This document shows positions 33,543 through 41,000 of a stretch of DNA of 64,000 nt, piece by piece (the first letter of the stretch is position 1; the number at the start of each line of letters is the position of its first letter). The position numbers were made by a program, and so were the translations under genes. The DNA is from Salinimicrobium sp049680855 (lineage in GTDB: Bacteria > Bacteroidota > Bacteroidia > Flavobacteriales > Flavobacteriaceae): NCBI RefSeq assembly GCF_049680855.1, contig NZ_JBMPGS010000002.1:186001-250000 (forward strand), in the 5' to 3' direction. A model generated the notes under the pieces. The model ran no database searches. It had not been told where the DNA came from and saw only the letters and a list, made by a program, of their open reading frames with translations.

Positions 33543-34037
33543 TTAATTATAGGTAACCGTCACATTAAAGCCGGAAGAATTGGTGTAGAAACCTGATAAT
33601 TGATTTGCTTCCAGGTTTAAAGTTGCACCAATTTTTATGACATCGGAAACTGTTCCTTCTTCCGGTTGTACAGAAAATTGATCAATTATTAGTTTCTGAT
33701 TTGGATCCTCCTGATTGTATAGAGTAAAAGATTCCGGAAGGGTAATAGAGTAGTTATTATTGCCATGGGTAACAATGGCGGCTGCCGGATTCACCGTCCC
33801 TGGAAAAGAACTGGAGATATGTACACCCTGCACAATTCTTGAGCCATCTGGGGTAAGAATGACGGTGCCGGGGGTATAAGCACTCACGACATTTCCGAAG
33901 TCAAGATCGACCGTTTTGTCGATCTTAATAGGATCAATCACCGTCGCCCGACTTGTCACGGTAGCAGTAGCGGATGCCTGCGCAAAGACCTCACCAGAAA
34001 AGAACATCGCAACTAAAATAAGGATGAACCTATGCAT
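33543..34037 (-). CDS. DUF4402 pilin-like subunit (third copy)
   Basis: The 164-residue exported protein has a signal peptide ('FILILVAMFFSGEVFAQA'). The DUF4402 features are 'ATATVTSRATVIDPIKIDKT', 'DLDFGNVVSAYTPGTVILTP', 'PAAAIVTHGNNNYSITLPES', 'VSDVIKIGATLNLEANQLSG' and the end 'GFNVTVTYN'. DUF4402 proteins form pilin-like beta sandwiches and often occur with chaperone-usher genes. It is preceded by the internal terminator after the second copy and lies 85 bases before the chaperone gene. Confidence 0.85.
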   Translation of the reverse strand: MHRFILILVAMFFSGEVFAQASATATVTSRATVIDPIKIDKTVDLDFGNVVSAYTPGTVILTPDGSRIVQGVHISSSFPGTVNPAAAIVTHGNNNYSITLPESFTLYNQEDPNQKLIIDQFSVQPEEGTVSDVIKIGATLNLEANQLSGFYTNSSGFNVTVTYN

Positions 34038-34071
34038 TTGGCAGTAATAAATTAAACAAATTAATTCTAAT

Positions 34072-34102
34072 CAATAAAAACGCCGCCACAAGGGGCGGCG
34101 TT
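34072..34102 (-). terminator. Intrinsic terminator inside the fibre locus
   Basis: AACGCCGCC (34079-34087) and GGCGGCGTT (34094-34102) form a GC-rich stem with a short loop. Read on the minus strand it is followed by TTTTTATTG. It stops transcripts from the second DUF4402 gene before the third copy, or lets only part of them through. Confidence 0.88.
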
Positions 34103-34122
34103 GTAAGCTTTGTGTGTATGAA

Positions 34123-34620
34123 TTATTCGTATGAGACAGTTACTGATACTTTGCCTTGGTAATTTCCAGGTGCTTGCTCGGCAGCTATTTCCAATGTCCC
34201 CCCCATAGTGAAGGTATCGTCAGATTGTCCAGAGTTGGATTCAAGGCTAGTAGTAATATCTTTAATTTTAATTGTCGCAGCGTCATCTTCATCTCCACCT
34301 TGTATTTTTAATATCTCAGAACCGGTTACGACTTTATATGTAAGTCCTTCTTCCTTTGTTACTGTAAAAGTTGGGACTGTAGTGGTAGTATTTCCAGGCA
34401 CGATCATATCCTTACCAATTGTTCTTGAGTTTCCAGGAGTAACAGTTACATCTCCTGCAGAAGTGGTAGAAGCAATTTTTCCAAAGTTTAAAGCACCACT
34501 AGATGTAATTTTCAAAGGACTTACAATTTCCGCGTTTACCTCGGCTGATGCATTAGAGCTATTCTGAGCAAAAGTAGTTCCAGTAATAAGAGCGAATAAA
34601 ATAAATGTAATTTTTTTCAT
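34123..34620 (-). CDS. DUF4402 pilin-like subunit (second copy, probable major subunit)
   Basis: This 165-residue exported protein has a signal peptide ('FILFALITGTTFAQN') and the DUF4402 pattern ('ASAEVNAEIVSPLKITSSGA', 'LNFGKIASTTSAGDVTVTPG', 'FTMGGTLEIAAEQAPGNYQG', end 'KVSVTVSYE'). It is the only DUF4402 gene with its own promoter, upstream repeat element and strong terminator. That is what one expects of a highly expressed, self-contained major subunit gene, but the level is not shown by sequence. Confidence 0.87.
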   Translation of the reverse strand: MKKITFILFALITGTTFAQNSSNASAEVNAEIVSPLKITSSGALNFGKIASTTSAGDVTVTPGNSRTIGKDMIVPGNTTTTVPTFTVTKEEGLTYKVVTGSEILKIQGGDEDDAATIKIKDITTSLESNSGQSDDTFTMGGTLEIAAEQAPGNYQGKVSVTVSYE

Positions 34621-34677
34621 GTTTGTAGGTTTAGGGGATCTAATTATTTAATTTGGGTTTGTTATTATTTAACACTG

Positions 34678-34685
34678 CAAACATA
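34678..34685 (-). promoter_or_regulatory. -7 box for second DUF4402 gene
   Basis: On the minus strand the bases are TATGTTTG, a full TAnnTTTG match, 58 bases before the ATG. A bipartite repeat lies 29 bases further upstream. Confidence 0.55.
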
Positions 34686-34714
34686 TGCCCTAAAGAAAAT
34701 CCCTACAAAAAAAC

Positions 34715-34751
34715 TCGATAAGGCTACCGGAAATTCGTTGAAATGCACAAA
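34715..34751 (-). promoter_or_regulatory. Bipartite repeat element A upstream of second DUF4402 gene
   Basis: On the + strand TCGATAA (34715-34721), 13 bases, then TCGTTGAAATGCACAAA (34735-34751). The same arrangement occurs at 35794-35830, with exactly the same 20-base step between half-sites. It is probably an operator. Confidence 0.6.
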
Positions 34752-34910
34752 TTTTGAAAATATTAAGATTCCATCCCCTGTAAATGTGCAGGTTAAAATC
34801 CATCCCCGAAAAAGAGAAAGATAAATAGTTCCAAATTATCTCGGCAACTAGCAGATAAGGCCTACGGTAGGGCTATTAAAAAATGAATTTATAAACTGTC
34901 CGGAAAATGC

Positions 34911-35036
34911 CTAAAGTTGACCGGAATAAATGATATCAATGACGACCTGTACCAGAACTGCCGATATAATGATAATCCCTGCATAAGAACTTTTTCTACC
35001 CACTGATTTAGCTATACGCTCAGATGTTTTTTTCAT
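34911..35036 (-). CDS. 41-residue single-helix membrane protein within the fibre locus
   Basis: The frame runs from ATG 35036 to TAG 34911, with AAAGGA just before the start, which is an unusually good ribosome site for this genome. The product has a basic start (MKKTSERIAKSVGRKSSYAG) and one helix ('IIIISAVLVQVVIDIIYSGQ'). It sits between two DUF4402 genes in the same direction. Function unknown; it may be a fibre accessory or a stray small gene. Confidence 0.5.
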   Translation of the reverse strand: MKKTSERIAKSVGRKSSYAGIIIISAVLVQVVIDIIYSGQL

Positions 35037-35239
35037 TTCCTTTATTTTAATGATTTGAAGAATAGAGTTATGAATCTGGATAGTAGGGTAGAAGATTCAG
35101 TTCCAAATGTGATGGAAATGTAGGAAAGAGAAAAATTTATTCGTTACAGCTACGAAATAAACGATGAAGAACGTCTGTTTAGAAAATTTTAAGAAATATG
35201 GATGACAAGTTTTAGCAATCTACGAACTAAAGATTTGTT

Positions 35240-35746
35240 CTAGTTGTAATTTACGGTTACGCTCAAAGGGTTCGGACTATTATATACTCCGGGTGTTTGA
35301 TTGGGATTTACCTTTAAAGTAGCTCCAACTCTAACGGTTTTTGAGCCTCCCGCCAGCGTACCGCCCTCCGCCAAGCTACTTGTAAAATCCTTTATGATCA
35401 TATTTTCAGTGCCATTTGAAAGAACGTACTCATTTTCTGGTAAACTTATTGAAAAAGCAAAACCGGCTTCCCCGGTTACTTCAAAAGCTGCAGCAGATAC
35501 ATTTGAATTATTGGCCAGGGCAACATCACCTGTACTAAAACGGGTATTATCGGGTGTAAGAATTACCGCTCCACCAGATTTTGCATCAAGATTTGCAAAA
35601 TTCATATTAGAGGTTGTTGTGATCCCTATGGGCTGGATAATAGTTGCCGAAGCAGTAAAACTAGCCGAAGCACTGGTCTGAGCATTTGTTCCCATCGCAA
35701 AGAACATGCTTAGGAAGAAAAATAATATGGAGCCAGCTTGTTTCAA
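35240..35746 (-). CDS. DUF4402 pilin-like subunit (first copy)
   Basis: The 168-residue exported protein has a signal peptide ('ILFFFLSMFFAMGTNAQT'). The DUF4402 signatures are 'ASASFTASATIIQPIGITTT', 'MNFANLDAKSGGAVILTPDN', 'AAAFEVTGEAGFAFSISLPE', 'KTVRVGATLKVNPNQTPGVY' and the end 'PLSVTVNYN'. It is first in the fibre locus and has its own promoter and a copy of the shared repeat element upstream. It is probably regulated together with the second copy. Confidence 0.87.
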   Translation of the reverse strand: MKQAGSILFFFLSMFFAMGTNAQTSASASFTASATIIQPIGITTTSNMNFANLDAKSGGAVILTPDNTRFSTGDVALANNSNVSAAAFEVTGEAGFAFSISLPENEYVLSNGTENMIIKDFTSSLAEGGTLAGGSKTVRVGATLKVNPNQTPGVYNSPNPLSVTVNYN

Positions 35747-35767
35747 ATTCAGTTTATCATTTGATTA

Positions 35768-35775
35768 CAAATATA
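35768..35775 (-). promoter_or_regulatory. -7 box for first DUF4402 gene
   Basis: On the minus strand the bases are TATATTTG, a full TAnnTTTG match, 22 bases before the ATG. The bipartite repeat begins 18 bases further upstream. Confidence 0.55.
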
Positions 35776-35793
35776 GAAAAAGATTTCACTAAA

Positions 35794-35830
35794 TCGATAA
35801 AATACATAAATAATCGATGAAATGCACAAA
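35794..35830 (-). promoter_or_regulatory. Bipartite repeat element B upstream of first DUF4402 gene
   Basis: On the + strand TCGATAAAATACA (from 35794) and TCGATGAAATGCA (from 35814) are near-identical direct repeats 20 bases apart; the second continues CAAA. The matching element is at 34715-34751. Paired direct repeats two helical turns apart suit a dimeric regulator, for example LytTR-type, but the protein is not known. Confidence 0.6.
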
Positions 35831-35986
35831 ATTATTTTGTAGATCTGACACCTTAAAATTTTTTAACGATACAACTAAAAAAAAGCTTGGTTTACATTGA
35901 GGAATAAAGGAATTACTTCCCTAAAATGGAATCGTGCATTCCACTAAGAAAATAGTTTCTTATCTTCATAGCCAAAACCTTTTAAC

Positions 35987-36409
35987 ATGAATAAATCTTA
36001 CGCTACCATTCTGGATCTTCAAAAAGTGGATTTTGGTCTCTTATTCTTTAGAATCGCAATTTCATCTCTTATGCTTACTCACGGGATTCCCAAACTGATT
36101 CGGTTTTTTGGAAGTGAAGAGATCAGATTTGCCAACCCCATAGGTTTAGGAGAGACGAGCAGCTTTGCACTTACTGTTTTTGCGGAATTTCTATGTTCTG
36201 TTTTAATCATAATTGGGCTGGGCACAAGGCTCGCTGCTATTGCCCTCATCATAACCATGGCGGTTGCCGCACTTATTGTTCACATGCCCGATGGTTTTGC
36301 CCGGCAGGAACTTCCTTTATTGTACCTGGCTGGATACATTCTCCTTCTATTTACCGGCAGTGGAAAATATTCTCTTGATCATTATTTCTTAAGAAGAAGG
36401 AAAAAATAA
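35987..36409 (+). CDS. DoxX-family membrane protein
   Basis: The 140 residues contain four hydrophobic helices and the family signature 'FRIAISSLMLTHGIPKLIRF', then 'FAEFLCSVLIIIGLGTRLAA' and 'QELPLLYLAGYILLLFTGSG'. DoxX proteins are small inner-membrane proteins; some relate to quinone-linked oxidation, many have no known role. It stands alone between the fibre locus and the OmpA lipoprotein gene. Only one Cys is present, so no thiol pair is suggested. Confidence 0.85.
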   Translation: MNKSYATILDLQKVDFGLLFFRIAISSLMLTHGIPKLIRFFGSEEIRFANPIGLGETSSFALTVFAEFLCSVLIIIGLGTRLAAIALIITMAVAALIVHMPDGFARQELPLLYLAGYILLLFTGSGKYSLDHYFLRRRKK

Positions 36410-36779
36410 AACATTTTTGACACTTTTCTGAGTTACTTTCTGAAAGTAATTTTGAAAATCTTCAAAAGTGTTTACCAAAGATTCTTTTTTCAGAAGAAAG
36501 TAACCATGGTGAAATGTCTTTGATCTTTCTTCTTCAAGTAAAATAAAGTACTTTGAAGTTAAGGGAGGCACCCTTTCAAAAGTAGATGGTGTTGCCAACT
36601 ATGGAAAGATCTAATTGCATAGAAGAACTTACAGAAGATGACGTAGATAGAAACCATAAATAAAGAGCGTCATCTTTTCAAAGATTGTACAGTGGGATTA
36701 ACTGTTATTCCTTCCACTAAATTAAAAGGGCAAAATCCCGAAGAATTTTGCCCTTTTTGAATATTTAGAAAAGTGTATT
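36410..36779. other. Non-coding stretch with terminator for the OmpA gene
   Basis: No convincing gene is seen in this 370-base stretch. Its right end has a strong bidirectional hairpin: AAAAGGGCAAAAT (36724-36736) and ATTTTGCCCTTTT (36745-36757), with T/A runs on both sides, which should end the OmpA lipoprotein transcript. Confidence 0.7.
36724..36758 (-). terminator. Intrinsic terminator after OmpA lipoprotein gene
   Basis: Thirteen-base arms around an eight-base loop (CCCGAAGA). On the minus strand the hairpin is followed by TTTTAATTTAG. Confidence 0.85.
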
Positions 36780-37607
36780 CTATTGCTCTGAATCCAGCAT
36801 GGCCAGGAATTCATCAAGATTAGGAATAATCACAATTCTGGTACGGCGGTTCTTAGCTCTGTTTTCTGCAGTTTCATTATCTGCCACAGGGTCATAACTA
36901 CTACGTCCTGCTGCAATTAATTTAGCAGGATCTACATCAAACCTGTCTTGTAACAACCGTACAATAGATGTTGCTCTTCGCACACTTAATTCCCAGTTGT
37001 CCTGTATATAGGAGCTTTCAACAAACGTCTGGTCATCTGTATGTCCCTCTACCATAATTTCCATAGTAGGCTCAGATTTTGCGACCTCGGCAATTTGTTC
37101 CAGTAGAGGATAGGCATCTCTGCTTACTCTGTGACTACCGCTTCTAAACAAGAGTTGATCTGAAACGTCAATCATTACCACGGTTTTATCAACCGAAATT
37201 TGGATATCTTCACTTGCCCCACCTGAAATTTCCTGCTCAAGATTATAAGCAACTGCAACATTTATAGAGTCTTCAAGGCTTTGCGCCCCTTGTAGTTTTG
37301 CAGGGTCAACCTTTGTTAAAGTCTGACGCATTTTCTCCTTGTTGGCGCGAGACATGGCCGTAAGATCATTCATTTCCAACATCTGGTTGTTCTCATCCCT
37401 GAGAGAATTGATCCTGGCATTGTAATCTGAAACCCGTTCTTCAATGGCACCAAGCCGCTCTTCTAGTTGCTCTTTTTCCATTTGAGATTGTTGAAGATTA
37501 CTTCGGGTGTTGTTGTAATCCTCCTCTAAAGCAACATATTTCTTTTTAGAAACACATGAGGTGAGCATTGCTGCTGCCAACACTGTTACTGTCAATGTTC
37601 GTTTCAT
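36780..37607 (-). CDS. OmpA-family peptidoglycan-binding lipoprotein
   Basis: The 275-residue protein has a lipoprotein signal ('VTVLAAAMLTSCVSKKKY', Cys at about 18). A coiled coil spans about 24-75 (Glu/Gln-rich, 'QQSQMEKEQLEERLGAIEER'), and the C-terminal OmpA domain about 140-265: 'QLLFRSGSHRVSRDAYPLLE', 'MEIMVEGHTDDQTF', 'NWELSVRRATSIVRLLQ' and 'ENRAKNRRTRIVI'. It should link the outer membrane to peptidoglycan, as Pal does. Two direct copies of AAAACGATT (37654-37662, 37682-37690) lie upstream. Confidence 0.93.
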   Translation of the reverse strand: MKRTLTVTVLAAAMLTSCVSKKKYVALEEDYNNTRSNLQQSQMEKEQLEERLGAIEERVSDYNARINSLRDENNQMLEMNDLTAMSRANKEKMRQTLTKVDPAKLQGAQSLEDSINVAVAYNLEQEISGGASEDIQISVDKTVVMIDVSDQLLFRSGSHRVSRDAYPLLEQIAEVAKSEPTMEIMVEGHTDDQTFVESSYIQDNWELSVRRATSIVRLLQDRFDVDPAKLIAAGRSSYDPVADNETAENRAKNRRTRIVIIPNLDEFLAMLDSEQ

Positions 37608-38017
37608 AGTATTAAATTTTGGTTTTAAAAACTCATTTTTTGAGTTCCTTTGTAAAACGATTATAACATTCGAAGTTATATAAAACGATTTCTCGAAACT
37701 TTCATTTTAACGGAAGATTATCAGAATTCGACGATCATTCCCAATAAAATCATAATAAGAGAGCTTTTTTTGAAGTATTTTTCATTCAAACAATAAATAA
37801 TCTATTCATAGAGCCCTGGATATTCATTTGTCTCCTTAAGGATTTGAAAGTGAAAATTTTAGATTTTTTGTTGCAAAGTGCAATGAGTTTAATCTCTTGT
37901 TGCTCCTGCATTGATTTAACAGAATATTAGGAGGTTAGCAGAAAAATAAGTAAAAGTTTGGCTTCTTATTCTCTCTTATAAGCAATAAATTTGAGGCCTA
38001 AGCATTGTTGAGATAAT
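37608..38017. other. Long promoter region between OmpA lipoprotein and tamB
   Basis: No gene is seen in these 410 bases. It is AT-rich and holds AAAACGATT twice (37654-37662 and 37682-37690) near the OmpA gene start. No clean TAnnTTTG box was found for either gene. The length allows regulation of both divergent envelope genes. Confidence 0.6.
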
Positions 38018-41000
38018 TTGGAAGATAAAGGACAAAAGAAAGAAGAAGGGAAAAAGAAGAAAAAGAAATACAGAGGCCTCAGAATTTTTGGTCGAATACT
38101 GCTGGGTCTGTTCATATTTGTTATTCTTTTACTTCTTTTTGTGAGAAGCCCATGGGGCCAGAATATCATTAAAAATCAGTTGATTTCCTCTATTTCAGAT
38201 AAAACAAATACTAAAATAGAGGTCGATAGGCTTTTCATTACTTTTTCCGGAAATATTTTTATCGACCAATTGTACCTGGAGGATAAACAGGGGGACACAC
38301 TGCTATATTCAGATAAATTTGAGGCTGGGATTCCACTATGGCCAATAATTCGCGGTAACGGAATCGCTGTAACTTCGGTGGAATGGAGTGGCGTTCGTGC
38401 CAACATTACCCGGCAGGATACCATCAACGGATTCAACTTTTCTTTCCTTATGGAAGCCCTGGCAGCGGCCGACACTACTGCTACCCAGACGGCGCAGGAT
38501 ACCACTTCCGGCGGAATGCAAATTACGCTGGGAACCATAGATCTTTCTGATTTTGATGTGGTCTATGACGACGAAGTTACCGGGATTGATAGTAGATTCA
38601 AGTTTGGTAACTTCCACATTGAAATGGAAGAAACCGATCTTGAAAACATGATTTTTCATGCTTCAGAAAGTTCTCTCTCTAAGGCTGTCATAAACTTGAA
38701 GCAAACGCCGGTTCCTCAAACTCCCAGTGAGGAAGAATCACCAATGCCTGTTCTGCGTCTTGAAGAATTGAGTATTAATAAGGTCTTGGCCAATTATGAA
38801 TCTGAACCCACAGGAATGCAGGCCAGGATTGACCTTCAGGAATTTTTTATAGAAATTCCCCAAATAGATCTCGCTCAACAGGTGGTGGATATTGGAGAAT
38901 TACAACTAAATGATTCTGAAGTTTATTTGAAGACCAGTCCTTCCTCTCAGGTACCACAGGACAATGAAATAGATTCTACCACAACTTCTCAAGGTTTTCA
39001 ATGGCCGGAGTGGAAAGTAGAAGTGGCAAATATAGACTTCAGCGATAACAGGATTACGTATATTACCGGTGACGCTACGCCTGAAGCCGGAATTTTCAAT
39101 CCCGAAGCAATGCAATTCCGGGAGGTGAACCTAGCGGCCCAAAATCTTTACCTAAGAAACCAAACGGCAGGAGCAGATATCAATGATTTTAATTTTTCAG
39201 AAGAAAGCGGGATTAACCTGCGGAATTTTAGCTTGGAAGCCGGTATAGATAACACCAGTTTTATTGTAGATGACCTGCTGGTAGAATTGAACAGCAACAT
39301 TATAGAAGGAAACCTGGATATTCGTTATAATTCTATGGAGGATCTTATGGAAAATCCGCAGAACTCGAATATTGAAGCTAATATTTCAGAATTTAATGTA
39401 GATGTAAGTGACCTTTTCTTGCTTCAGCCAGATTTAAGGTCCAATGAATACCTGGTCACCCTCAGCAAGAAACCCATTTATGGAGAAATACGAGCAGAAG
39501 GAACTTTGGCATCTTTACAAATATCTCAGGCCAATGTGAACTGGGGAGCATCTACCTCTCTAGCAGCCAGAGGAAGTATTCAAAACGTTACAGAACCCGA
39601 AAATCTTCAATTTGACTTTCCCAGGATAAGAATGGTTTCCCAAAAAGGGGATGTGAGGAGTTTCGTTGATCAAGAACAGCTGAGCATCAATCTTCCGGAG
39701 GAATTCACTCTAACTGCAGATGTAAGCGGTTCGCCAGATGCGATAGATGCAGAAGCAAATCTGGAATCCACTGCAGGGCAATTTCTATTGGATGCCAGCT
39801 ATTCAGGAACCGAAGGAATCGCTTTTGAAGCAGATCTTGATGTTTCAAATCTCGCACTGGGCAGCATCCTCCAAAATGAGCAGCTTGGCAATCTTAACAT
39901 GAACCTTAGCGCAACCGGAAAAGGAGAAAATATCAATACTCTTGACGCTACCTTAGACGCCACTGTCACCAGCTTTATGTATAATGAATACCGTATAAAA
40001 AACCTTCGAATTGCAGGAGAAATTGAAGATGGGGAAGGTCCAATAGGTTTAGAATATAAAGATGATAATCTTAATATGAGCCTGGAAAGCGTGGTAATCC
40101 TGGATTCTGTGGCTCCACAGGTTAATTTTGATCTTGATGTTGTAGGAGCAAACCTGCAGGCACTAGGGCTGGCCCAAAAGGATATTAGAGTGGCTCTTGA
40201 ACTCTTTGGATCCTTTCGAGGAAATGCAGAAGAGTTTGACGTGAATGCAGAAATTAACCAGGGAGTTGCCGTGTATGACAATGATTCCTACCTGCTGGGA
40301 GATTTTGCCGTTTCTGCCAGGGTGCGACCAGATTCTACTGCGGTTAATGTAGATAATCAAATCCTGAACCTCCACCTTCGTTCCAATACAGATCCTGCTT
40401 CTTTTGCCAGTGCCCTACAAAGGCACTACGATAGTTACTTTACCAATGATGCTGCTATAGATACAGTGGCCAGGCCTGTAAATCTTGAATTAAGGGCAGA
40501 GATAAGAGAGAATCCAATATTGGAAGAAGTCTTTATAACTGATCTACAAGAAATGGATACTGTGAAAATAGCGGTAGACTTTCATGAAAAACAAAGAGAA
40601 CTTACTGCCGCGATTGAAGCTCCATTTATAAATTATATGGGCAATGAAATTGATAGCCTGGCTTTCCACTTAAATTCCGAAAAGGATAGCCTGGAATTCG
40701 ATTTCGGTTTTAAGTCTTTAGATGCCGGTCCTCTGGCTATTCAAAAAACGCTGTTTGAAGGGGAAGTAATAGACGATATCCTCCACCTTGATTTCAATTC
40801 TTATTATGAAGAGGAACATCTGGTTCATGTACGCTCTGAAATTACAGGAAAAAATGACACCATTATTTTTACCCTTGATCCTTCCGAAGTAATTCTGAAT
40901 AGCGTGAAATGGGAAGTGCCAGAAACTAATGCTATTCGATTTGCGGAGAATGCCATAAATTTTGAGGATTTTATTTTTCGGCGTAATAGTCAGTCAATGG

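Noticed and set aside
36389..36598. 69-residue minus-strand frame overlapping the DoxX gene end
   Set aside because: It needs a TTG start, contains no later Met, has no promoter-like or ribosome site and no recognisable motif.
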